Source: Nemertoderma westbladi
Taxonomy: Eukaryota; Xenacoelomorpha; Nemertodermatida; Nemertodermatidae
NCBI GenBank assembly: GCA_032718475.1
Contig: JAUCBJ010004848.1
Coordinates: 1 to 26,760 of the forward strand
DNA length: 26,760 nucleotides
Reading direction: 5' to 3'
Under the pieces are notes generated by a model. The model saw only the letters and a program-made list of their open reading frames with translations, did not search any database and was not told the origin of the DNA. This document shows, in pieces, positions 11,302 through 20,466 of the stretch (within the stretch, counting starts at the first letter, position 1; every line of letters starts with the position of its first letter). The position numbers and the translations under genes were made by a program.

Positions 11302-13125
11302 GTGCCGACATCGCTTAGAGGTGGTTTAGGAGCCTATCCTTCTTGTTGGTATAGCTTACTAATAGGATTACCAAAAAAGGGGAAATTATCAATTCCTAAC
11401 TTTATAAGGGGAATATCATTGCTTCCATTACTCGCCAAACTATATGACGCCATTCTCTGTACCAGAATAACCAACTGGTTTCGTATCCCCAAAGCACAAA
11501 CAGCATTCCAAAAAGGTCGCAGTTGTATTTTAAATGTGCTTTCAGTACGTATCCTTCTAGTCGTCGCAAAGCAACGCAAACACGATTTATACGTAATACT
11601 AACCGATTTTTCTTCCGCGTTTGACAAAATAAGTCGCCGAATTCTGTTCACAAAATTTGCCAAACTTGGTTGTGGCATCGTATTACTCACTGCACTAATG
11701 GCTATGTACACTAACTCGACTGCAGCCACTGACAACAATGGCGATTTTTCGGAAATATTCATGCTCCTTAGTGGAATAAAGCAAGGCGCCGCCCCGTCTA
11801 GTCCTATTCTTTTTATACTCTACACAATTGGACTCATTGCTATATTCAAAAGATTTCACTCTGAGGAAATCATCAACAATACCCATATATTAATTCACGC
11901 CGATGACACACTGTTATTAGCATCCAACCGTCAGTCCGCGGAGAATAAGCTTATGGCTCTGGAAACATACTACAACGATAATTACATTAAACTCAACCCT
12001 AAAAAATGTGCTGTACTGGCCCTAAATAAAATTCAATTTAATCAAACCAACCCTTTCACTTTACAATGCGGTCGCATCTATCAATCTCCAGGTGAAGTTT
12101 ATCTTGGTTCCGCCCGCACTCTCCGCTTCCGGTAAACTCGCAGACATGTTTATGCTCGAGATCAAACAAAGACAGAAGCACTTCATAAAATTCTACGCAT
12201 TTCTCAGAGAAAATGTCAACGCCCCCCTAAAAGTCAAAGAAAAAGTCCTTGATGCATGTCTCACAAATGGAATATTATACAATTGCGAAGCCTGGGGCAA
12301 CATCAACTTCTCTAGATTGGAAAGTCAATATAGGAAAATCCTAAAAACCATACTTGGTCTAAAACCCTCCACACCTAGTGAACTTGTTTAAATAGAACTC
12401 GGTCGTCCAACCATTACTTCTGTCATTAAAACCAGAACTGCCAAGTTAATAAAACGCATTTTAGAGGGAGATGGAGACACTACAGACGACCCTCTACTAT
12501 CCTTGCTATTAGACAAAAGCAATGCTGCATCCCCATTTGTAGACTATCTAGTATCATGTGCTCAAACACTAGACGCCACAAAAGCTGAGAAAATGAATTC
12601 GTTAAGAGAATCAATTACCAAGAAAGCAGATAATGGAAAATCCAAATATATAACCTACCTCCAAATAAACCCAACGCTAACAAGACCCACAGCCTACGAC
12701 CAAATGTACTCATCGGGAGACATCACGGCATTCGCACGTTTGCGTCGAGTTCTCACGAACTACAGATAGAGAAAGGAAGATACTCAAGGACACCTCGCGA
12801 CAAACGTCTCTGTACCTGCGGCTCAAGGACACCTCGCGACAAACGTCTCTGTACCTGCGGCTCAAGGACACCTCGCGACAAACGTCTCTGTACCTGCGGC
12901 TCAAGGACACCTCGCGACAAACGTCTCTGTACCTGCGGCTCAAGGACACCTCGCGACAAACGTCTCTGTACCTGCGGCGCCGTTGAAGATCTAGAACATT
13001 ACCTCCTTCAATGCCCCAATTCTTCTTTCTCGGAGCAAAAAACCCCCAGTCAGTCTCAGAAATATTTAACATCACGGGCGCTCCGCTCCCACTTATATAT
13101 CGAAACTAAATCACGTCCGAAATGA
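11302..13125 (+). pseudogene. Broken LINE reverse transcriptase (5'-truncated)
   Basis: This is the remains of the reverse transcriptase protein of a non-LTR retrotransposon. The first frame (11302-12135) shows LPKKG at residues 23-27, the catalytic TDFSSAFD at 101-108, GIKQGAAPSSP at 158-168 and HADD at 199-202, where the family usually has Y/FADD. The reading frame then shifts near 12110 to 12092-12391. A TAA stop interrupts it at 12389-12391, but the same frame continues to about 12740. A second shift leads into the frame with SSHELQIEKGRY and a C-terminal zinc-knuckle, CTCG...EDLEHYLLQC, ending at 13123-13125. The endonuclease domain and the 5' part are missing, so it is dead. C-terminal CCHC knuckles of this kind occur in Jockey, I, R1 and CR1-like LINEs; the clade is not determined. 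Confidence 0.85.
12783..12977 (+). repeat. Five in-frame copies of a 39-base coding segment
   Basis: Five copies start at 12783, 12822, 12861, 12900 and 12939 and look identical by eye. Each is 13 codons in the LINE's final frame and encodes TPRDKRLCTCG plus a Ser-Arg link (GSR), the first half of the C-terminal zinc-knuckle. Only the last copy is followed by the His and Cys partners (EDLEHYLLQC, from about 12984). The identity of the copies suggests recent amplification, after the two frameshifts had probably already killed the element. Confidence 0.93.
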
Positions 13126-14346
13126 CCCCTAACCCCGTAAAACTAAGACGAGTGTTTAGTGTATCCTTTGAACCGTTTACGTACTGTTTAAATTATTTTT
13201 TGTACAAAAAACAAACGTATTAATCTGACACCGTATTTAATTTCATAAATTTATATACAAGTTTATACAATATATTTATTACTTTCATTATTTATATATC
13301 AATTAACATGTAATATACTTATACCGTACAAACTATTTATATCTATATATAAGGGCTAAAAAAAGCGTAATTTATTTATACGATATAATTTATTTATATT
13401 ATTAACGTTTGAAATATAATTACTGTATATCGCACTTTCATTAATATATTTTCACGTATGTAATTTATATATAGGACAGTTTCATTAATAATATCACTTA
13501 ATATTCTATTTAAATGTTATCGTATGTTATTTCCTCAAATGCATAACTTATTTATACCTACGATTCACTATTAATTATATTTAACCCAATATAAACATTA
13601 TTTTCTTTGACTATTAGTTATTTCTTACACGTCTACTGTTTTACTGTACTTATTCCATTTATTCCTTTGTTTCACTGTAATTATTGTCTAAATTTATTAA
13701 TTTGTAGTGCATTTGTTTTTCATGCTTAATAGTCAATATTATACTATACATACATATTACATACATATGGGGTTTGTAAATGTGCGATACAGCCCTGCCC
13801 GTGTCGTCCATCTCTGATCTAGCAATCTAGTAGGCTAGTACTAATAGTGGCTACTAATTATATTACTCCTTTCAATTATAAATTATTTAATATGTACAAT
13901 TTCTTTATGTGAATGCAGATTTAGAAATATGTTTCATTAATACAAATTAAGCCAAGTGTATAAAGTCAAAAGTTAGGCTTCTACTTACTTAAGGATAATG
14001 TTATAATCAATTTGTGAATGGCCTGCAGCCCCAATTCTATGATTAATCTATCCCTACCACACCGATACTATAACATAAGATCCACCTATTGGTTGTACTA
14101 CTAAATTCCTATCCGGATTAATATTTCAGTCGACCAATCACTGGGCGAGCTTACTACCAACACTTTCAGGGGTTTTCCATGGCAACCAAGATCCTGGCTA
14201 GGTTCTTTACATGAGTAAATGGCGTTTGGTGCAGCCGAATTAGGTATGATATTTATTCGGTTTAAAAAATGCTGTTTTGCTACTAATGTTGGTGTTCATT
14301 TTATATTAGTTTATTTGGTAATAAATGTAGTTGTTTACTAGGCAAA
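13126..14346. other. AT-rich spacer, possibly LINE 3' flank
   Basis: There is no coding region or RNA gene I can support. 13140-13770 is very AT-rich with many TTTATATA words and may include the 3' untranslated part of the LINE; no clear tail or target duplication is visible. The 20-mer at 13766-13785 is the inverted partner of 10485-10504. 14090-14160 contains two CCAAT-type words (ATTGG and CCAAT). Confidence 0.45.
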
Positions 14347-14642
14347 GGCTACTGACCGGACCCATTGATTGCTCAATCGACCGGACTCGTTGACCGGACC
14401 CATTGACCGGACCCATTGCCATTTGAGGGAACAGTTTAATAAAGGAGCAGGTTGCAGAGGCGTGTTGGGGAACCAAAACAATAAACGAAAGCTAAACCAT
14501 GTTACAATATTATGCAGGTTTACTTAATTGTGGTAATAAGGGTCCGGTCAATAAAACACAAGTAAAATATAAATCAAATATAAAGCTTCAATACGATATT
14601 TAGAGGGTCCGGTCAATGAGCAGATGGGTCCAGTCAGTAGCC
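14347..14642. mobile_element. Small terminal-inverted-repeat element (MITE-like), 296 bases
   Basis: The left end GGCTACTGACCGGACCCAT (14347-14365) matches the reverse complement of the right end (14624-14642) with one mismatch, and the similarity continues inward through TGCTCA and TGACCGGACC. The subterminal word ACCGGACCCATTG repeats several times on the left (about 14354, 14379, 14393, 14405) and inverted on the right (about 14541, 14606, 14625). Clustered subterminal repeats next to terminal inverted repeats are typical of non-autonomous DNA transposons. No coding region is present and I could not define a convincing target duplication. Confidence 0.65.
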
Positions 14643-15304
14643 ACTTCTTCTACGGTGTCCCATAACTGTAGTCTATAGTCCACTAGTGCCACTGTAAACT
14701 GGTTTCCCTATGTATTAAGTTATAATTAACATTGTTACATTAACATTACACATTATGTTAATACATATTATTTCACCGAAATGGGAATTTGAGTCACCCC
14801 CCCTTATTTATATTCTTATACCCCTTATATTCTTATATATTCTACGACATTTGGTACATTACATATTTTACCCCTAAAACACCGTCACAGTCCAACCCAA
14901 CAATTTACACAATTTATTTTCCCATCAATATCAGCCAAAGTGTTGCGAATACCAATACGGCGTTATCGGTTTGTTATTATCTGTATTAATTCACTTGGCC
15001 ACATAGCCGCCCCGCCCCACACAATCCAACGATCTGCTGGTGTCCAATGTACCTGCCCAACACAACAGCCAATAGTGGAACAGTGGCGGTTTTTATAATA
15101 GTATGTTTGCTATTATTATTAATTTCCGGTTGACATTGTAGAGATAGTAACGCAAATTTAATTTTATAATTTTTTTTTATTTTATCAGATAATTTAAGCC
15201 ACAGTTTAATACATGCTAATAATTACATTGTATTTATTATTATACCCTAAAATACATATAAAATACAAGTTATTTATCCTCCAATATTATGTGAAGTATT
15301 TGTT
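14643..15304. other. AT-rich upstream region of the glycosyltransferase
   Basis: I see no separate gene. An open frame of 66 codons at 14789-14989 is rich in Tyr, Ile and Thr and looks like chance. A T-rich tract ending in TTTTATCAG at 15188 could be a 3' splice or trans-splice acceptor for the gene starting at 15305. Confidence 0.4.
15160..15188 (+). promoter_or_regulatory. Candidate splice or trans-splice acceptor upstream of glycosyltransferase
   Basis: A T-rich tract runs directly into TTTTATCAG, ending at 15188, 116 bases before the start codon at 15305. It matches a 3' splice-site consensus (polypyrimidine plus CAG). It could end a 5' untranslated intron or accept a spliced leader. It rests on the motif alone. 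Confidence 0.3.
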
Positions 15305-16405
15305 ATGGTTGGGAGGAATAATATGGGATTAAGACCAACTCTAATCCTAATACTGGCCTTGGGTCTGTTTATTACAGGATGTTTGTTTTATTTCTACCCA
15401 AATAAGCCTTCCGAAAGACAAATAAGATTTATTAAAAGAATATTTGTTGGCAGTAATGATAGCAAAGAAGCTAAAACTATATATAGCAATACAGATGGTA
15501 ATCACAAGGAATCTGATACAATAACGAGCCACAACTCCAAACTAGTGCCAAATGTTGTACACCAAATATGGCTGCACCGCAAAAAATTCGATTTTATCCA
15601 CTTCTTATGTATTATTTCCGTTTATAAAAACATTCGCCCCGATATTATATATTTCCATACCAACATGGGGTTGAACTTTACTGGTAGTGACGGTAAATCC
15701 AAATCATGGTTCCTTTTGGCCAGAAAGAAGATTCCAATTTTGGTGTTGAAGGAAGTTGTGGCCCCAGAAACGGTGTTTAATATTTCCATATCGAATCCGA
15801 ATTACCGCGCGTCGCATCAGACAGACGTTCTGCGATTTCGGATCCTATTGGAGCACGGTGGGATTTACCTCGATAGTGACGTGTTTGGAATCCGCCCATT
15901 GGATGAACTCCGTGGCCATGACTACACGGCAGACCGTGGGGCCCCTGGAGAAGATCGTTTGTCAAGCGGGGTGATTTTAGCCAAAAGTAACTCCAAGTTT
16001 CTTAGTATGATCTACGATAGTTATGCAACTTATAAACCTGATTGTTGGGCCTGTTCGTGTTGCGAGGTTCCCGGTAAGTTATCGGCGATGTTTCCTCATC
16101 TAGTTAACATAGTCGACGACGCTCTTATATACCCAAAGTGGATGGATTGCAGAAAACAATTTTATTCGAATTATGATTGGCGCACGGGCAATTATACCAT
16201 CCATATTTGGTTGAGAATGTATGAAGATGAGGGCAATGAGAATATAACCCCCGAGAACATTCACTGTGTGGACAGTGTGCTGGGCCAGATATTGAAATCG
16301 ATTTATTTCGAAGGAGAAACTCCAACATCTTGTTCAGTCGCCGAAAGAGCCAAGTTAATTCCAAAGTTCGTCGCACATCAAAAAAAATTTCTAAAGAGTC
16401 ATTGA
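15305..16405 (+). CDS. GT32-like type II membrane glycosyltransferase
   Basis: The 366-residue protein should transfer a sugar from a nucleotide donor inside the Golgi or ER lumen. A short N-terminal cytosolic stretch is followed by one hydrophobic anchor (about residues 12-31), a stem, then a catalytic domain with NVVHQIWLH (83-91), DVLRFRILLEHGGIYLDSDV (174-193) and a DXD metal-nucleotide site at D190-S-D192. SSGVILAKSNSKF (220-232) follows. These are hallmarks of the DXD sugar-binding GT32 family (OCH1, A4GALT/A4GNT relatives). NxS/T sites lie at 124, 159, 296 and 313, fitting a lumenal domain. The length is normal and the frame has no intron. ATG at 15305 is chosen; Met7 is an alternative. 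A Cys cluster (CWACSCC, 247-253) is unusual. Acceptor and linkage cannot be predicted. Confidence 0.88.
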   Translation: MVGRNNMGLRPTLILILALGLFITGCLFYFYPNKPSERQIRFIKRIFVGSNDSKEAKTIYSNTDGNHKESDTITSHNSKLVPNVVHQIWLHRKKFDFIHFLCIISVYKNIRPDIIYFHTNMGLNFTGSDGKSKSWFLLARKKIPILVLKEVVAPETVFNISISNPNYRASHQTDVLRFRILLEHGGIYLDSDVFGIRPLDELRGHDYTADRGAPGEDRLSSGVILAKSNSKFLSMIYDSYATYKPDCWACSCCEVPGKLSAMFPHLVNIVDDALIYPKWMDCRKQFYSNYDWRTGNYTIHIWLRMYEDEGNENITPENIHCVDSVLGQILKSIYFEGETPTSCSVAERAKLIPKFVAHQKKFLKSH

Positions 16406-16930
16406 AGTTAATTAATGTTTAATGTTGGCATCGGTTTTTCTAAATGTCGGGCTACTGCTGTACCTTTTGTGCTTTATTAATTTGTAAAAATCTAAAAGTT
16501 GAGAAAATTTTATGAAACTTTCTTTAATTAAATAATATTAGTAATCCAAAAAGCAGGTATCTGTGTAAGGCCAATAGCCGAACTAATTAATTAATAATTT
16601 TCTGTCTACCTATAAAACAGGCATGTAAACCCCCTGGTGCCAAGCTGGATTCCGTGTTATTGAAAGAGTGGGTGGTCTGCGGTAACATATCAAAATCCGA
16701 AAAAATGGAAACTCTAGTTAGGAGCCCAAAGTATCTACCATAGCAACCTAGCGAATTACCATGATAACCATCGATTACGCTACTTGTATCCATGGGTAAA
16801 AACAGTAACCCACCCCCACTATAATTACTATAGAGAATTTAATGAATATTCATGTGGTTATTATAACTTCTTGTTGAGCACAACTTTTGCAAAGTGGGCA
16901 ATGACGACCAGGTCATTCATTCAGTCTGAC
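16406..16930. other. Spacer downstream of the glycosyltransferase
   Basis: There is no gene I can support. The first 150 bases are AT-rich and probably contain the glycosyltransferase 3' untranslated region; no canonical AATAAA is obvious. The last 60 bases (about 16870-16930), read on the minus strand, continue from the A-box-like word in the adjacent array and may be the degraded rest of a tRNA-like head. Confidence 0.45.
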
Positions 16931-17894
16931 GCTGTAACCATTGAGCTAGCGGCTCCAGGTCCAGGTAGCCACGCTGTAACCATTGAGCTAGCGGCTCCAG
17001 GTCCAGGTAGCCACGCTGTAACCATTGAGCTAGCGGCCCCAGGTCCAGGTAGCCACGCTGTAACCATTGAGCTAGCGGCCCCAGGTCCAGGTAGCCACGC
17101 TGTAACCATTGAGCTAGCGGCCCCAGGTCCAGGTAGCCACGCTGTAACCATTGAGCTAGCGGCCCCAGGTCCAGGTAGCCACGCTGTAACCATTGAGCTA
17201 GCGGCTCCAGGTCCAGGTAGCCACGCTGTAACCATTGAGCTAGCGGCCCCAGGTCCAGGTAGCCACGCTGTAACCATTGAGCTAGCGGCTCCAGGTCCAG
17301 GTAGCCACGCTGTAACCATTGAGCTAGCGGCCCCAGGTCCAGGTAGCCACGCTGTAACCATTGAGCTAGCGGCTCCAGGTCCAGGTAGCCACGCTGTAAC
17401 CATTGAGCTAGCGGCCCCAGGTCCAGGTAGCCACGCTGTAACCATTGAGCTAGCGGCCCCAGGTCCAGGTAGCCACGCTGTAACCATTGAGCTAGCGGCT
17501 CCAGGTCCAGGTAGCCACGCTGTAACCATTGAGCTAGCGGCCACAGGTCCAGGTAGCCACGCTGTAACCATTGAGCTAGCGGCCCCAGGTCCAGGTAGCC
17601 ACGCTGTAACCATTGAGCTAGCGGCTCCAGGTCCAGGTAGCCACGCTGTAACCATTGAGCTAGCGGCCCCAGGTCCAGGTAGCCACGCTGTAACCATTGA
17701 GCTAGCGGCCCCAGGTCCAGGTAGCCACGCTGTAACCATTGAGCTAGCGGCTCCAGGTCCAGGTAGCCACGCTGTAACCATTGAGCTAGCGGCCCCAGGT
17801 CCAGGTAGCCACGCTGTAACCATTGAGCTAGCGGCTCCAGGTCCAGGTAGCCACGCTGTAACCATTGAGCTAGCGGCCCCAGGTCCAGGTAGCC
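16931..17894 (-). repeat. 42-base minisatellite, 23 units, with pol III A-box-like word
   Basis: Twenty-three nearly identical 42-base units (GCTGTAACCATTGAGCTAGC then GGCYCCAGGTCCAGGTAGCC then AC). The main variation is a C/T within GGCYCC; one unit has GGCCACAGG. The minus strand of every unit contains TAGCTCAATGGTTA, which fits the tRNA internal promoter A box (TRGCNNARYGG type). Because 42 is a multiple of 3, both strands stay open across the whole array (14-residue peptide repeats). These frames show no start context or domain, and I regard them as non-coding. The array appears to have grown from the 5' part of a tRNA or tRNA-derived SINE. Confidence 0.92.
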
Positions 17895-17956
17895 AGACCT
17901 TTAGTAGCCACTCCGTTTGTTGTTGATGTTGGTTTCCACCTTGCTTTTGCAATATA

Positions 17957-18022
17957 ACCGCTTTTGCTCACTTGGTAGATCGTTGGACTTAGAATTCGAT
18001 ATACCGGGTCAATCCCACATTG
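17957..18022 (+). other. tRNA-like sequence or SINE head
   Basis: This segment reads like a decayed tRNA. It has an A-box-like TTGCTCACTTGGTAGA at 17964-17979, then TTGGACTTAGAATTC resembling an anticodon arm (loop CTTAGAA, anticodon TAG if real), then a B-box-like GGGTCAATCCC at 18006-18016 that lacks one base of GGTTCAATCCC. Acceptor stem pairing is poor, so a working tRNA is unlikely; a SINE head or tRNA pseudogene is more plausible. Confidence 0.5.
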
Positions 18023-18202
18023 AGATGTTATATTTTTTCGAGGAAAATATTTCGGTTTTGTTAAATTCTTATATCGGGAAATAGGAGACAGTTCATGCGT
18101 TATTAGAGCGTTACGATCTGAGAGAAAGTCGCCCAAATCATACTATCAGTCATACTATCTTCTCATGTCCAATATCCTTGTGAAGCATGTGATATCTCAT
18201 TA
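18023..18202. other. Short spacer
   Basis: There is no recognisable gene. It could be the body of the SINE headed by the preceding tRNA-like segment, but I cannot show this without a second copy. Confidence 0.35.
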
Positions 18203-18305
18203 TCTTTAAAGGTACTTGTGCTGCTGTATTGCAACCCATGCTGGGCGCTACTCGCCAGAATGCTGCGAAGGGTGGACAACGTTGCCTATGATGCCTATAG
18301 TTACA
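18203..18305 (+). pseudogene. Relic of the second LINE family (C-terminal RT part)
   Basis: Translation from 18203 reads SLKVLVLLYCNPCWALLARM then LRRVDNVAYDAYS. It aligns with LKVRLF...VPVLLYGSPCWAL...TRMLRRVHCVKYNAH in the LINE copies at 19690-21485, with internal deletions before VLLY and after CWAL. It is an older, badly truncated member of the same family or of a close relative, in the same orientation. Confidence 0.65.
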
Positions 18306-18329
18306 TAAAAATCGACAAGCGGCCTTTAC

Positions 18330-18784
18330 GGTAGTTTTCCAAATTAACGTACAGTATCTTAATTTCCTCAATTAATGTGCAGTATCTCATTTTCCCGAAA
18401 TAATTACCTTAGTTGCCAGAATCAATGTGCAGTATCTTATTTTCCTGAATTAGTTGCATGGTATATTATTATTTTTTATGAACTAATGTGTAGTGTCTTA
18501 TTTTCCCGAATTAATGTGGAGTATCCTATTTTCCTGAATTAATTGACCTAATTCTTAAAATTAACATACAGTTTTATTTTCCTGAATTAAATTGTTTTGG
18601 TTTACAGCTCTGTCTGCGCTTGCGAGTTATTGATTTGGTGATTAATATGTATCTCCAGAATTAATTAACGTACAGTACCTTATTTATTCCTGAATTAACG
18701 TATGCTATCTTTATTTTTTCCCGAGTATTAGCTTATTTTCCAGTAATAATGTACGGTGTCCTATTTTCCTGAATTGATGTAAAG
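18330..18784. repeat. Diverged AT-rich tandem array, about 28-32-base unit
   Basis: Degenerate units share AATTAATGTGCAGTATCTTA followed by TTTTCCTG or TTTTCCCG. They recur about every 28-40 bases from 18330 to 18784, with many substitutions and indels. This is an old array; the adjoining 57-base array is much more homogeneous. Confidence 0.7.
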
Positions 18785-18799
18785 CCCCCCCCCCCCCCC
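18785..18799. repeat. Poly-C homopolymer, 15 bases
   Basis: A run of 15 C lies exactly between the diverged AT-rich array and the 57-base minisatellite. The length is uncertain because of slippage. Confidence 0.85.
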
Positions 18800-19690
18800 T
18801 GACCATGAGATCTGGGTGTGCCATGTTGCTGGGTCCGTCGGCACTGTATGTGTGGCTGACCATGATATCTGGGTGTGCCATGTTGCTGGGTCCGCCGACA
18901 CTGTGTGTGTGGCTGACCATGAGATCTGGGTGTGCCATGTTGCTGGGTCCGCCGGCACTGTGTGTGTGGCTGACCGCGAGATCTGGAGTCGCTATGTTGT
19001 TGGGTCCGTCGGCACTGTATGTGTGGCTGACCATGATATCTGGGGGTGCCATGCTGCTGGGTCCGCCGGCACTGTGTGTGGCTGACCGCGAGATCTGGGG
19101 GTGCCATGTTGCTGGGTCCGCCGGCACTGTGTGTGGCTGACCGCGAGATCTGGAGTCGCTATGTTGCTGGGCCGTCGGCACTGTATGTGTGGCTGACCAT
19201 GAGATCTGGGGGTGCCATGTTGCTGGGTCCGCCGGCACTGTGTGTGTGGCTGACCATGAGATCTGGGGGTGCCATGTTGCTGGGTCCGTCGGCACTGTAT
19301 GTGTGGCTGACCATGAGATCTGGGGGTGCCATGCTGCTGGGTCCGCCGGCAGTGTGTGTGGCTGACCGCGAGATCTGGGGGTGCCATGTTGCTGGGTCTG
19401 CCGGCACTGTGTGTGGCTGACCGCGAGATCTGGAGTCGCTATGTTGCTGGGCCGTCGGCACTGTATGTGTGGCTGACCATGAGATCTGGGGTTGCCATGT
19501 TGCTGGGTCCGCCGGCACTGTGTGTGTGGCTGACCATGAGATCTGGGGGTGCCATGTTGCTGGGTCTGCAGGCACTGTGTGTGGCTGACCGCGAGATCTG
19601 GAGTCGCTATGTTGCTGGGTCCATCGGCACTGTATGTGTGGCTGAACATTATATCTGGGTGTGCCATGCTGCTGGGTCCACCTGCATCAC
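18800..19690. repeat. 55-57-base minisatellite, 16 units
   Basis: Sixteen units begin GACCATGAGATCTGGG or GACCGCGAGATCTGGA, continue through TGTTGCTGGGTCC and end GGCACTGTGTGTGTGGCT. Two subtypes alternate irregularly: one with CCATGAGATCTGGGGGTGCC and one with CCGCGAGATCTGGAGTCGC. The final unit starts GAACATTATATCTGGG (about 19644) and is cut at GGGTCCACC, where the LINE fragment begins. Frames on both strands stay open for hundreds of codons but give only repeat peptides; I treat them as artefacts. Confidence 0.94.
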
Positions 19691-20465
19691 CCAGGCTCCT
19701 CAGCTCATTAGAACATGGTGCTTCTAGTGTTGGTCTTTTTATTAACTCCAGAAAGACCAAAATTCTGACAGTTAACTTTGAAAGTCCTCAGCAAGTCTCT
19801 GATCGGATGAGCATAAGCTCAAAGGATGGTATGCTTGAGCATGTGGACGATTTCTGTTACCTGGGATCATGGATCCGGAAGTCAGGTGAGGACCTTCGAA
19901 TACGTAAGGGAAAGGCATGGGCAGCCTTGAATAGGCTTTCCAGGATTTGGAAGTCACCGAGAATTAATCGGAAACTTAAGGTCCGATTATTTAGAGCAGC
20001 AGTAGTTCCAGTGCTCCTCTACGGGAGTCCATGCTGGGCTCTAACTGCTGAGGACACCAAATCTCTGGATGCCACATTCACAAGAATGCTACGCCGGGTT
20101 CATTGTGTCAAGTACAATGCACACATCTCCAACCAGACACTATATAACATTGGAGGTGTCTCATTGGTTCCCCCAAGCTTGACACTAGAACAAAATCGCC
20201 TCCGCTTTGCAGGACATTGCTTTCGCCGTGAGGACCAGCCAGTGCATAATCTTGTACTTTGGCAGCCTCATGGAGTGAATAAGCATGGTGGACAGCCCAT
20301 GACTTTCTTGAGACGCATCTTAAAGGACACTGGCCTTAAAGATGCGGATGATCTAGCAAATGTCATGGGTGATAGGGAGTTGTGGCGGTGCAATTTTGTT
20401 GACAAGCCGGCACAGCATTCTTAAAAATGCAGCTGCAATGCAGCATGCCGATCCTAGTAGTAGTA
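19684..20465 (+). pseudogene. 5'-truncated LINE RT C-terminal region, copy A
   Basis: The open frame (to the TAA at 20422-20424) encodes the thumb and C-terminal part of a second, different LINE reverse transcriptase. It has SVGLFINSRKTKIL, DFCYLGSWI, KAWAALNRLSRIWKS, RLFRAAVVPVLLYGSPCWAL, TRMLRRVHCVKYNAHIS and RFAGHCFRR. The catalytic core, including the xADD motif, is absent: the similarity starts just after where that motif would lie. Upstream, the frame runs without a stop into the minisatellite (open from 19549). The last bases carry an AGT microsatellite (about 20454-20470). No active enzyme can be made. Confidence 0.85.
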
Positions 20466-20466
20466 G

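Noticed and set aside
11334-11762. 142-codon antisense frame within the LINE
   Set aside because: It lies opposite the reverse transcriptase core, which is recognisable on the + strand.
14789-14989. 66-codon open frame upstream of the glycosyltransferase
   Set aside because: AT-rich Tyr/Ile/Thr composition, no domain, no second supporting feature.
16784-17952. 380-codon + frame and 343-codon - frame with 14-residue repeats
   Set aside because: A 42-base unit is a multiple of 3, so any open frame stays open on both strands. The flanking parts of these frames show no domain; the pol III A-box origin explains the unit better.
17957-18022. Functional tRNA gene
   Set aside because: A and B boxes are present but the acceptor and T stems do not pair well and the B box lacks a base; listed as a tRNA-like sequence only.
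18711-19760. 349-codon minus-strand frame rich in Pro, His, Gln and Thr
   Set aside because: It is the antisense reading of the 57-base minisatellite; several frames are open on both strands at once.
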